A program made the translations under genes and the position numbers. DNA of 64,000 bases from the NCBI GenBank assembly GCA_947624245.1, contig CANQJL010000007.1:31186-95185 (forward strand), in the 5' to 3' direction. How positions within the stretch are numbered: the stretch's first letter is position 1; the number at the start of each line of letters is the position of its first letter. The notes under the pieces are model-generated. The model saw only the letters and a program-made list of their open reading frames with translations, was not told the origin of the DNA and searched no databases. Shown in pieces: positions 35,527 through 44,367 of this stretch. Source of the stretch: an uncultured Acetatifactor sp. (GTDB lineage: Bacteria; Bacillota; Clostridia; Lachnospirales; Lachnospiraceae).

Positions 35527-36849
35527 ATGTCACTTCACCATAAACTTAAGAACAATGAAGAAAAAATGTCTGTTGTTGGCCTTGGCTATGTTGGGATGCC
35601 TATTGCACATGCCTTTGCGAAGAAAGGTATTAATGTAATGGGGTTTGATTTGAGTAAAGCCAAAATAGAACTTTACAAGTCCGGCATAGATCCGACAAAT
35701 GAGGTCGGAAATGAAGAAATAGCTAAAACAAAGATTTATTTTACATCAGATGAAGCAGAGCTTAAGAAGGCAAAATTTCATATCATTGCTGTTCCTACGC
35801 CGGTGAGTACAGATCATACGCCAGATTTAACATCGGTTATATCCGCATCAGAAATTGTAGGCAGAAATTTAGTCTCCGGATCGATAGTTGTTTATGAGTC
35901 TACGGTTTATCCGGGCTGTACAGAAGAAGTATGTATTCCGATTCTTGAAAAAAAATCAGGCTTAAAATGCGGGGAGGATTTTAAAGTAGGATATAGTCCG
36001 GAACGCATTAACCCGGGGGATAAGGTACATAGGCTTTATAATATTAAAAAAGTTATATCTGGCATTGACGAGGAGTCATTGCAGGAAATAAAAGCAGTAT
36101 ATGATATTGTTATTGAAGCAGGGACCTACCCTGTTTCAAATCTCCGAACGGCTGAGGCAATCAAGGTAGTTGAAAATAGCCAACGCGATATAAACATTGC
36201 CTTTATGAATGAGTTGGCAATGGTATTTGACCGTATGGATATTGATACCAATGAAGTTGTAGATGGAATGAATACCAAGTGGAATGCACTTGGCTTCAGA
36301 CCGGGACTTGTCGGCGGGCATTGTATTGGTGTCGATCCGTATTACTTTACTTATAAAGCAGAAAAGCTTGGTTATCATAGTCAGATTGTTTTAAACGGCA
36401 GAACGGTCAATGATCGTATGGGAGCTTATATCGCTGATGTTGCTGTTAAGAAAATGGTTCAAGCGGGTCTTGCACCGGCAAAATCTGGAGGGGTATTGGT
36501 CTTAGGACTTACTTTTAAAGAGAATTGTCCTGATATACGAAACAGTAAAGTTTTTGACATCATTACGGAATTAAAAGAGTACGGAATTACTCCCTGTGTG
36601 GTAGACCCATGGGTATCTGAATATGATGCAATGAAAGAATATGGAATTAAACTTTCAAAACTAGATGACATCTCTGAAATGGATTGCATTATTGTAGCAG
36701 TCGCCCATGATGAGTTTAGAAATTTGGGTGTTAAGGGTATCGATCACTTATTTAAAAAGGGAGGCTCTCCTAAAGTATTGATTGATGTTAAGGGATTATT
36801 AGATATAAATGAATTGAAAAGTACGGGGATAAGCTGGTGGAGATTGTAA
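35527..36849 (+). CDS. UDP-N-acetylhexosamine 6-dehydrogenase (TviB/WbpO-like)
   Basis: 440-residue nucleotide-sugar dehydrogenase. Start ATG 35527 has GAAGGAAAG upstream; the ORF-track TTG start is 8 codons earlier. Motifs: VVGLGYVGMPIAHAFAKKG Rossmann loop, EAIKVVENSQRDINIA with catalytic Lys, and GLVGGHCIGVDPYY with catalytic Cys. These match the branch acting on UDP-GlcNAc or UDP-GalNAc. Only distantly related to the dehydrogenase at 25.1 kb, so two different uronic-type sugars may be made. Confidence 0.9.
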   Translation: MSLHHKLKNNEEKMSVVGLGYVGMPIAHAFAKKGINVMGFDLSKAKIELYKSGIDPTNEVGNEEIAKTKIYFTSDEAELKKAKFHIIAVPTPVSTDHTPDLTSVISASEIVGRNLVSGSIVVYESTVYPGCTEEVCIPILEKKSGLKCGEDFKVGYSPERINPGDKVHRLYNIKKVISGIDEESLQEIKAVYDIVIEAGTYPVSNLRTAEAIKVVENSQRDINIAFMNELAMVFDRMDIDTNEVVDGMNTKWNALGFRPGLVGGHCIGVDPYYFTYKAEKLGYHSQIVLNGRTVNDRMGAYIADVAVKKMVQAGLAPAKSGGVLVLGLTFKENCPDIRNSKVFDIITELKEYGITPCVVDPWVSEYDAMKEYGIKLSKLDDISEMDCIIVAVAHDEFRNLGVKGIDHLFKKGGSPKVLIDVKGLLDINELKSTGISWWRL

Positions 36850-36932
36850 CATTCAGATTTACCTAGAATGGCTTATTCCTAAAGATATACGGTAGATTTT
36901 GCGGGTATAATCCAAGAAGGGTGGACTAAAAA

Positions 36933-38060
36933 ATGAAGGTAGGAATCTTGGTCCTGTTTGTTAGCACATTTGGAATCAGGGAAATGTATAACGCCCAGGA
37001 AATAGGAATGGGAAAGGCTTTTTCAGATAAAGGTGACGATGTGACGATATACAAATGCGTTGCGCATGACATGGAAAAAGTAGATGAAATCATATATCCA
37101 AATGTTAGATATATTTGCCAACCTGTAAAAACTATCGGAAATAACGCAATATCAAATTTTTCTTGGCTGAATACAGACATAGATTTGTTGGTCTGTTTTT
37201 CTGATGTACAGCTCATTTTGAAAACGGTATACAGATGGGCAAAGAAACATGATGTACAGTTTGCGCCATACGTAGGCATAACTAAAAGCCTGAACAATAA
37301 CAAGGTTATTAGATGGATTAGCAATTTAAAGGCGAAAAGAATCATGCGTTTTTACAGTGATAAGACCGTCTTTGTGAAAACAAACGCCGTAAAAGAGCAG
37401 ATGGAGAAGAAAGGTGTCCGGAACATATATGTCGCTCCGGTCGGTTTAGATATTACCAAGCTTCGAGACGATTATAAAACGATTTCAAAGGCTGAGGCAC
37501 GAGAAATACTGGGGCTGAATCAAAGCGCCAGATATCTGCTTATGGTAGGGCGTCTAATTCCAGGCCGAGAACCGCTGCATTGCGTGGAACTGTTTGAGCG
37601 TATACACAAAGTTTGCGGAGATTTTCGATTGCTTGTTGTTGGCAAGGGACAATTGAAAGACGAGCTTTTTGCGCAGTTGACCGATAAAGGTCTGTACGCT
37701 TATACCGATTATGTTGAGAGTATCCCCAATACGGATATGTGGAAAGCTTATTGTGCCGTCGATGCTTTTGTGAGCTTTTCAAGTATAGAGATTTTTGGCA
37801 TGTCCATTTTAGAGGCAATGTATTATGAAAAACCGGTTTATGTTATGCATGCACCCGGACCGAATGATATTATCGAAGACGGCGTGAGCGGTTTTCTGTT
37901 TGATTCGCTTTCTGCTATGGCGGACAAAATATTGCAGCCAAAGGATGAGTTTCAAATCGGTAAGGCGGCACATCAAAGAATCATGGAACACTTTTTGTGG
38001 AGCAGGGCCGTGGACATTATCACACAAACGATGGGGAATGAAAACTTCTCACAAGGATAA
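36933..38060 (+). CDS. GT4-family glycosyltransferase
   Basis: 375 residues, GT-B fold. VAPVGLDITKLRDDY links the two domains; YLLMVGRLIPGREPLHCVELF and SSIEIFGMSILEAMYYEKPV (EX7E motif E-I-F-G-M-S-I-L-E) place it in GT4. No membrane anchor. The sugar is unknown. Confidence 0.88.
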   Translation: MKVGILVLFVSTFGIREMYNAQEIGMGKAFSDKGDDVTIYKCVAHDMEKVDEIIYPNVRYICQPVKTIGNNAISNFSWLNTDIDLLVCFSDVQLILKTVYRWAKKHDVQFAPYVGITKSLNNNKVIRWISNLKAKRIMRFYSDKTVFVKTNAVKEQMEKKGVRNIYVAPVGLDITKLRDDYKTISKAEAREILGLNQSARYLLMVGRLIPGREPLHCVELFERIHKVCGDFRLLVVGKGQLKDELFAQLTDKGLYAYTDYVESIPNTDMWKAYCAVDAFVSFSSIEIFGMSILEAMYYEKPVYVMHAPGPNDIIEDGVSGFLFDSLSAMADKILQPKDEFQIGKAAHQRIMEHFLWSRAVDIITQTMGNENFSQG

Positions 38061-38129
38061 GACTCAAGTAGCATGAGAATAAGCCATGCACTTTTGACAC
38101 GAACTACTATACACAGGGAGTTGAATAAA

Positions 38130-38603
38130 ATGGATGCTTATAAGCTGTATAAGGCAGAACGATGGTTGTACATGCACCATGTTCCACTTTTGCCAAAATT
38201 GATCAAGGGGCTGATTTATCTCTTGCATAGTTCGTCTATCCCGTATGAGGCTCAGATTGGGGAGCACTGCAAGTTCCTTTATGGCGGACTGGGCTGCGTA
38301 ATCGGCAAAGAGACTGTTATTGGAGATCATGTGATTATCGGAACCAATGTACTCACAGGTGGCCGCTCCAATAAGCCCGGTATGCCTATTATTGGCAGCA
38401 ATGTTTATATCGCAACAGGGGCTAAGATCTTGGGTAATATTACTATTGCTGATAATGTTATTATTGGTGCCAACGCTGTAGTTATCCACGATGTACCGTC
38501 CAATTGTTCGTGCGGGGGGGTACCGGCTCATATCCTGAAAGAAAATATCGATGTAACGCAATATTGCAGCCTGAACCGATATGGAAAAAATGCGGCTGAA
38601 TAA
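38130..38603 (+). CDS. Serine acetyltransferase-like hexapeptide acyltransferase
   Basis: 157 residues from ATG 38130 (AGGGAG 10 bases upstream). Left-handed beta-helix repeats start at YEAQIGEHCKFLYGGLGCVIG and continue through VIGDHVIIGTNVLTGG to VIIGANAVVIHDVPSNCSCGGVPAHILK. The end GGVPA is the usual acetyl-CoA-proximal turn. In capsule loci such enzymes acetylate sugars rather than serine. A G7 tract encodes GGV and is in frame here. Confidence 0.87.
   Translation: MDAYKLYKAERWLYMHHVPLLPKLIKGLIYLLHSSSIPYEAQIGEHCKFLYGGLGCVIGKETVIGDHVIIGTNVLTGGRSNKPGMPIIGSNVYIATGAKILGNITIADNVIIGANAVVIHDVPSNCSCGGVPAHILKENIDVTQYCSLNRYGKNAAE
38514..38520 (+). repeat. G7 tract in acetyltransferase gene
   Basis: Seven G followed by TACC, coding Gly-Gly-Val in the conserved GGVPA turn. 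Any single-base change would replace the last ~28 residues. Confidence 0.9.
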
Positions 38604-38665
38604 TAAAAGTGCGCGCTGCATTTATTCTAACAAACGGAACACAACAACGAGAGGAATAAAGTGAC

Positions 38666-39460
38666 ATGATTTACTTTTTGATCCCCTTAATGAGCAAGAA
38701 GGTGGCAAAAGATTGGGATACAGTTTCAATGTTATTCAATCGTACGCTTTGGAGCTGTTACAATCAAACGGATCCGGATTTTAAAATTTTGGTCGCTTGC
38801 CATGAGATCCCTGAGCTGATAAAAAAATACGATAGACGCGTAGAGTTTCTACAGGTCAGCGAGGAGAATGCTCCTATCCCCACCACGCAGCATGAGAAAA
38901 TGGTCGATAAAGGATATAAGACTCACACATTGGCCATACGGCTGCGGGAGTTGGGCGGTGGCTATGCGATGGTAGTGGATGCAGATGACTTGGTCAGCAA
39001 TCGCCTAGCGGCGTTCGTCAAGCAGCACCCCAACGAGAATGGATTTTACATAAAGACCGGGTATGTTTACTTTGTCGGCGACGATTACATGAAGGTGATG
39101 CCCAAGTTCGCCAGCAGCACCTGCTGTATAGTCAAATATTCTCCGCAGGATCTGCCGTCAAATTACCCGGCAGTTATGACGGATAATTGCGATGATAATG
39201 AATGGATCATCCGCAAGCGGCATGGCGGTATCGTCCCGGCATGTGCGGCACTCGGCAGACCGTTGAAGCCGCTGCCGTTCAAGGGCGCCGTCTATGTTAT
39301 GGGCGGCGGGGAAAACCATTCTATGAACGGGAAAAACAGTAAATATCAAACACGTAAGAGAGAAATAGTACAAATGTTTATGATGAAGAAAAAAATTGCG
39401 GGGGGGTACAGGAAGAGTTCTCAATCGACTGGCTGTAATCCCCTGCCTTTTGTACGGTAG
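38666..39460 (+). CDS. Putative GT-A glycosyltransferase, frame altered at a G7 tract
   Basis: 264 residues; N-terminal MIYFLIPLMSKKVAKDW, NQTDPDFKILVACHE and a DxD-type metal motif in VVDADDLVSNR mark a small GT-A enzyme. The paralog at 39472 matches it along the length. After the G7 tract the encoded tail (YRKSSQSTGC...) has no counterpart. With eight G the frame would read QEEFSIDWL and stop at 39437, closely matching KEFSVDWF at the end of the paralog. The present frame is therefore probably the shifted state. Confidence 0.8.
   Translation: MIYFLIPLMSKKVAKDWDTVSMLFNRTLWSCYNQTDPDFKILVACHEIPELIKKYDRRVEFLQVSEENAPIPTTQHEKMVDKGYKTHTLAIRLRELGGGYAMVVDADDLVSNRLAAFVKQHPNENGFYIKTGYVYFVGDDYMKVMPKFASSTCCIVKYSPQDLPSNYPAVMTDNCDDNEWIIRKRHGGIVPACAALGRPLKPLPFKGAVYVMGGGENHSMNGKNSKYQTRKREIVQMFMMKKKIAGGYRKSSQSTGCNPLPFVR
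39400..39406 (+). repeat. G7 tract where the glycosyltransferase frame is shifted
   Basis: Seven G followed by TACAGG. One extra G restores the paralog-like C-terminus. This is direct internal evidence that tract length decides the protein end. Confidence 0.9.
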
Positions 39461-39471
39461 GGGGGCAAGGA

Positions 39472-40233
39472 ATGATTTATTTTGGCATCCCCCTCCGCAG
39501 CAAGGCTGTATCCAACGATTGGGAAAAAGTCAGTCTTTATTTTAATAGAACCTTGTGGTCTGTTTACAATCAAACCGCCCCGGAATTTCGGATTATTGTG
39601 GCATGTCACGATATTCCGGAGCTTGTACATCAATATGATGAGCGGGTCGAATTTATTCAGGTGGCTGCACCCATCCCTGCGACGAAAGAAGAAATGATGA
39701 TAGACAAAGGGTATAAGGTGCACACTATTGCCATGCGGATACGTGAATACGGCGGTGGTTTTACAATGATGGTAGATGCAGACGATATTCAGAGTAATCG
39801 GATTGCTGCGTATGTAAATGCACACTCTGACGCAAATGGCTTTGTTGCACATAATGGATATTATTATCATGTTGGAGACTCATTTATTAAGCTGGGACAT
39901 AAGTTTCCAAATGGGAGTTCTACCATAGTTAAATATTCTGTTGAGGATTTACCGGAAGCCCACTATCCAACCATGGTGCCAAGTATGAATTCCAATCCGC
40001 ATATTGTGCGCAAACAGCATGGCGATATACCTCGAATTTGCGCAGAGTTAGGTCGTCCGTTGGAGCCGTTGCCCTTTCCGGCAAGCATCTATGTGCGGGA
40101 GACTGGCGACAACCATTCTCTTATGGGAAAAAATGAGTCCCGATGGCGTGTGTTAGAGCAGAAACTAATGCCTAAAATCTACTTGAATCGGAATAACAAA
40201 ATATGCAAGGAGTTTTCCGTAGATTGGTTCTGA
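39472..40233 (+). CDS. Putative GT-A glycosyltransferase, tandem paralog
   Basis: 253 residues, paralog of the preceding gene (MIYFGIPLRSKAVSNDWEKV; MMVDADDIQSNRIAA with the DxD-type motif; end NKICKEFSVDWF). The upstream G6 run and AAGG form its ribosome region, and CCCCTGCC/GGTAGGGG (39440-39463) could fold over it. Intact relative to the neighbour. Possibly near the putative rhamnosyltransferase group, but this is not certain. Confidence 0.82.
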   Translation: MIYFGIPLRSKAVSNDWEKVSLYFNRTLWSVYNQTAPEFRIIVACHDIPELVHQYDERVEFIQVAAPIPATKEEMMIDKGYKVHTIAMRIREYGGGFTMMVDADDIQSNRIAAYVNAHSDANGFVAHNGYYYHVGDSFIKLGHKFPNGSSTIVKYSVEDLPEAHYPTMVPSMNSNPHIVRKQHGDIPRICAELGRPLEPLPFPASIYVRETGDNHSLMGKNESRWRVLEQKLMPKIYLNRNNKICKEFSVDWF

Positions 40234-40267
40234 TATAGAACATGATGAAACCGAAAGGAGACCAACC

Positions 40268-40428
40268 ATGAAAAGTCAAGTTTTTATTAGCAAAAAATTT
40301 CTTTTTTGTATCGGTGGTAAAACAGATAAAAATGAATCGCGTTGGCGGGTATTGGAGCGGACACTGATGCTAGGCTCTATATGAACGGAAAAATATGTAG
40401 TGAATTTTTAGTAGAAGGGATGTGATTT
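40268..40428 (+). pseudogene. C-terminal relic of a third copy of the GT-A gene
   Basis: KNESRWRVLERTLM followed, in another frame, by LYMNGKICSEFLVEGM matches the last ~35 residues of the gene at 39472 (KNESRWRVLEQKLM, KICKEFSVDWF). A 38-codon ORF with an AAAGGAG site covers the first part and may still be translated, but it is only a fragment. Confidence 0.75.
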
Positions 40429-40429
40429 T

Positions 40430-41554
40430 TTGGAAAAGAAGAGAGTATTAATGATAGATCATATGTTGCCAGGCAATACCTATACGATGGAGCTTGTTGA
40501 TAAATTAAAAAAGTACGTGGATCTTACGGTATTATGTAGCAGGGATTGTAAGACAAAGATTCAAGGGGTTATAATCAAACCGAAATTATATACGGGGGGC
40601 GCTGGAAAAGCAATATCGATGCTTCTTTATCTGCATGCGCTTCTTGTTACAATTAGAGAACTGCTTTTTGGAAACTACGATGCCATACATATTCAAACGT
40701 TTAAAGCGTACAAATATGAAATACCCATTTATTCCATCTGCAAAGCCCCCAAATGTGTACTATTGTGTACGGTTCACAATGTATTGCCCAGAGAGACAAA
40801 AAATGAGTTATGGAGCGGCGACGGGCAAGAATTTTCAGAATTTTACGCAAAGTGTGATAAATTAATTGTTCACAATGAGAACAGCAAAAGAATGCTTATC
40901 GAAAAATGGGGTATTGAAGAAAACAAAATTCATGTCATACCCCATGGAGTCTATTGCTCATTTTTAAATGAGAAAAGCGAAAGTTTATATGTAAGGGAAA
41001 AGACTTTTCTGATCTTTGGTACAATCAGAGAATATAAGGGTATCGATTTGCTTATAAAGGCGATTGCCTTACTTCCGGAAAATATCAAAGAAAACATGAC
41101 TTTTATAATTGCAGGTAAGCAGAATTTTCAATCAGATAATACAGATTATGAAGGAATGATAAAGAAATTCAATTTATCGTCCCAAGTACAATTTCTTAAT
41201 AGGCGAATTGAAGACAGTGAATTACCTGAATTGTTTAAAAAAGCAGATGCATGTATTTTCCCATATAGAGCTATATCGGGAAGCGGTGCTCTTTTAATGG
41301 CATATTCGTTTGGTACGCCAGTGATAGCAAGTGATATTCCTACGTTTGTAGAAGAAACAGACGGCGGAAAAACAGGTTTACTTTTTCAGGCACTGAATCC
41401 AAAGGCGCTTGCAGAGGCAATAGAGCGTTTTTATAATATGGAACCCAATCAGATTGAAGAATATAAAAAAAATATTCATTTACTGGTTTCCAATAAATAT
41501 AATTGGGAAAATTCTGCAAAATTAACAGCTGAATTATATGGAGGCTTTCAGTGA
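40430..41554 (+). CDS. GT4-family glycosyltransferase
   Basis: 374 residues, TTG start with AAGGGA ten bases upstream. GT-B features: HVIPHGVYCSFLN linker, FLIFGTIREYKGIDLLIKAI, and the C-terminal DACIFPYRAISGSGALLMAY region, then GTPVIASDIPTFVEE. A G6 run codes for Gly-Gly near residue 56. Cytoplasmic, sugar unknown. Overlaps the next ORF by 4 bases. Confidence 0.88.
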   Translation: MEKKRVLMIDHMLPGNTYTMELVDKLKKYVDLTVLCSRDCKTKIQGVIIKPKLYTGGAGKAISMLLYLHALLVTIRELLFGNYDAIHIQTFKAYKYEIPIYSICKAPKCVLLCTVHNVLPRETKNELWSGDGQEFSEFYAKCDKLIVHNENSKRMLIEKWGIEENKIHVIPHGVYCSFLNEKSESLYVREKTFLIFGTIREYKGIDLLIKAIALLPENIKENMTFIIAGKQNFQSDNTDYEGMIKKFNLSSQVQFLNRRIEDSELPELFKKADACIFPYRAISGSGALLMAYSFGTPVIASDIPTFVEETDGGKTGLLFQALNPKALAEAIERFYNMEPNQIEEYKKNIHLLVSNKYNWENSAKLTAELYGGFQ

Positions 41555-41949
41555 GCGAGCATGATCAGGAGCATAATTTAACCGACAGCGCATCTGTTAT
41601 TATAATAGATTTTAACTCCGCAGGAAAGACATTGAAGTATATTAAAGATTTTAGGAAATTTTCTCGTCTTAGACTTCCGCATTTTGTTATTGTTGATAAC
41701 TCGTGCAATCCTGAAAATTTAAACATTCTGCTGGAAGGAAATTTCAGGGAAGAAGTGACAGACTTAAATGAAGGCTTATACTGGGATAAAACAAATCAAG
41801 TGGTTGTATATGCAGCAAAATCAAACGAGGGTTTTGCCAAAGGAAATAATATTGGCTTTCATATAGCAAAAAAATTGTATAATGATTCGATTGCTTTATT
41901 GATGATGAAAATTGAATGCGAAGATACTTTGAATGTTGAGGTGGCCTGA
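41551..41949 (+). pseudogene. N-terminal fragment of a GT2-family glycosyltransferase
   Basis: 132 residues. VIIIDFNSAGKTLKYIKDF, HFVIVDNSCNP and KSNEGFAKGNNIGFHIAK are the first half of a GT2 enzyme. The chain breaks just where the DxD metal site should come and ends in an unrelated tail (LLMMKIECEDTLNVEVA). The fragment is coupled to both neighbours (GTGA and TGATG overlaps), so it is probably still translated but inactive. Confidence 0.75.
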
Positions 41950-43196
41950 TGAAAATTAAAAAGAGCAGTTTTTTAACTATCGGAATAATTGTTTTAATAA
42001 TGGCAATGGAAAATTTCTTTTATTTAATTGATTCTTCAGCGTTGAATGTACCTGGCGTTTTTAATTGTGATTTTATATGGCTGGCTTTTCTGATTTTTTT
42101 TCTTGGATACAGTACTCTAAAATGGAATATTATTGGCAAAAGGATAAATGCACATTTTAAACTGATCATCCTTCTGCTGATGATATTCGTAATAGTTTCT
42201 TCGGTTCAATGTAGTGTTTTAACAGGCCAACCCATATGGTACGGGTTGCGTCCTCAACGACGGTACTTTTTTATTTTGGCACTGTACTATATTCTTCGCT
42301 TTTTTTATTCTAATCATATGATCGAGGATAATCTGATGCAAAAGGGTATTTTGCTCATTGGGATTGCTTCAGTTATGTTATTTTTAATGCAAGTGCTTAT
42401 AGGTGAGAACTTTATATTTATACATGTTATGCATAATGAGAGATACGGTTCTATGAGATTGTATGTTGATAGTATATTTTGCGTGATAATTGGTTTTATT
42501 GGATTAAATAATTATTTGAAATACCGAACAAAAAAATATCTTATTTGTGTTGGATTAGCATTTGTATATGAGTTATTTGTTGCAAAAGGGCGATTGGAAC
42601 TTACGGCATTAATTATTTCATTGACTTTGGGTATTTTATTAATGAAAAAACATAAAGCAGAAAAACTAATTGCAATATGTACAGTAATAATATTTTTCAC
42701 CATTTTTATTAGTACGCAGTATTTTGATGAAATAATGAGCGGTATTGAGTTAATGACTCAGGGAGTCAGAGAAAACAACACGATGTATGGCCGGATGATT
42801 GCAAGAACAAATTATTCTGAGCAACTGAACCGGTCGATGTCAACGATGATATTTGGTTGCGGATATCCAAATGACCTGTATGCTCCAGCAGCAAGATTAG
42901 CAGAAACAGCTGACAGAATGCCTTTGTCCGATAACGGGATATTTGCCTTTATTTATGTTTATGGATATGCAGGTCTGATAGTTGTGCTCGCCTGCCTTTT
43001 TAAGATGCTTAGAATGGCATGGAGGCTGTATAGGGAGCAGGGGGAATATACCTATATAATGTACATCGTTTTTAATATTGTTTTATCATATAATATAGTA
43101 TTTTGGTGGATACGACCGGCGTGGACAGCAGTGACTATCCTACTTATGTGTCAGATGGAACATATGTTATATGACCCAAAAAATGAAGAAATCTGA
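41949..43196 (+). CDS. Polysaccharide polymerase/O-antigen ligase-like membrane protein (Wzy-type)
   Basis: 415 residues with about ten to twelve hydrophobic helices and one large outer loop (~270-330) holding TQGVRENNTMYGRMIART, then FIYVYGYAGLIVVLACLF. Sequence conservation in Wzy is low, so the call rests on topology and on being the only such protein in a locus with a flippase and a Wzz-like protein. Strongly AT-rich. Confidence 0.75.
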   Translation: MKIKKSSFLTIGIIVLIMAMENFFYLIDSSALNVPGVFNCDFIWLAFLIFFLGYSTLKWNIIGKRINAHFKLIILLLMIFVIVSSVQCSVLTGQPIWYGLRPQRRYFFILALYYILRFFYSNHMIEDNLMQKGILLIGIASVMLFLMQVLIGENFIFIHVMHNERYGSMRLYVDSIFCVIIGFIGLNNYLKYRTKKYLICVGLAFVYELFVAKGRLELTALIISLTLGILLMKKHKAEKLIAICTVIIFFTIFISTQYFDEIMSGIELMTQGVRENNTMYGRMIARTNYSEQLNRSMSTMIFGCGYPNDLYAPAARLAETADRMPLSDNGIFAFIYVYGYAGLIVVLACLFKMLRMAWRLYREQGEYTYIMYIVFNIVLSYNIVFWWIRPAWTAVTILLMCQMEHMLYDPKNEEI

Positions 43197-43209
43197 AAAG
43201 AGGGAAAAT

Positions 43210-44349
43210 ATGAATAAAAAAATAAAAAATGTGGTTGAAAGTTTTTTAAAAGGCATTTTGGGATGTATTGTTAATATCGCTTGTAAGTTGTACGATAATT
43301 TTCCTCATTTTATTATGAACATTATATGTGATGTATTGGAGAAAAAGACAGGTGATTATTGGTCATATAGGGCGAGACCTTTACAAAATGCAAAAATGGT
43401 AGTAGCATCTTTATATAGCCCTGATATCAGAAAAACAGCGATTATTTTACAGGGACCTATAAGGTCTATAAATAGCTTCACAGTGGAAACGGTAAAATAT
43501 TATCATAGAATTATGCCGAGAGTGATGATAATTATTTCAACATGGGAAGGATCCGATCGTAATGTTATTGATTGCTTGAAAAAACATGGTGCTCATGTGA
43601 TATTGTCGAAAGTGCCAGAATATACAGGAAATGGAAATATGAATTATCAGGTTGTATCTTCTCTTGCTGGAATTGAAGAGGCAAAAAAATGTGGGAAACA
43701 ATATGTTTTGAAAACAAGAACGGACCAGCGGCTATGTAATCCTGATTTTTTGAATTACTGTTTTTCTCTTCTAAAAGTTTTTCCTGTAGGAGATAAATTC
43801 GCATATTTAAATCAGAAACAACGCATTATAGTTGGTCAGGGTAGTGGGTATGGCAGTATGTTTGTTCCATTTTTTATATCTGATTTCTTTTATTTTGGAG
43901 AGACTGAGGCAATTTTAAGAATGTTTTCGCTCAATCTTCAGAAAATAAATCAGACTACTGAGGAAAGGTCTGAAACACGTCAAACAGATAAAAAAGGTAG
44001 AACAATCGCAGAATATTATGCGCATAGAGCGCCTGAAATTTCTATTATGCTGAATTATATATCAGATGGCGGTAAGATGAAAATAGATCGGAATATTCAT
44101 ACATATTGGGAATTTGTAAAAGAAAATCTGATAACAGTTTCGCATAACGAAGTGCAGCTTTTGTGGCCCAAATATAAAAAAAACCATGATGAAAATAAGA
44201 TAGATTTTTCTTATGCGGATGGAGATACGGAGAATTTGTTGCTTAGTTATACATGGACATTTAGCAGATGGCTCAATTTATATACTGGAGAGATAAAATA
44301 TTCAGAGGAATTTGAGAGGATATCTAATTTGCCCGCTGAAATGATATGA
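43210..44349 (+). CDS. WavE-like polysaccharide synthesis protein
   Basis: 379 residues from ATG 43210 (AGAGGG 5 bases upstream; the ORF-track start is 13 codons earlier, inside the polymerase gene). KTAIILQGPIRSINSFTVET and VMIIISTWEGSDRNVI match the WavE family, named from a lipopolysaccharide core gene, and KTRTDQRLCNPDF probably carries the metal site. Likely a glycosyltransferase. Confidence 0.78.
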   Translation: MNKKIKNVVESFLKGILGCIVNIACKLYDNFPHFIMNIICDVLEKKTGDYWSYRARPLQNAKMVVASLYSPDIRKTAIILQGPIRSINSFTVETVKYYHRIMPRVMIIISTWEGSDRNVIDCLKKHGAHVILSKVPEYTGNGNMNYQVVSSLAGIEEAKKCGKQYVLKTRTDQRLCNPDFLNYCFSLLKVFPVGDKFAYLNQKQRIIVGQGSGYGSMFVPFFISDFFYFGETEAILRMFSLNLQKINQTTEERSETRQTDKKGRTIAEYYAHRAPEISIMLNYISDGGKMKIDRNIHTYWEFVKENLITVSHNEVQLLWPKYKKNHDENKIDFSYADGDTENLLLSYTWTFSRWLNLYTGEIKYSEEFERISNLPAEMI

Positions 44350-44367
44350 TTTGGGAGGAAATAAGTT

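Noticed and set aside
40594-40599. G6 tract in the GT4 gene at 40.4 kb as another switch
   Set aside because: Six-base runs also occur in flanking core genes (for example C6 at 16.79 kb and G6 at 60.14 kb), so length six alone is not distinctive.
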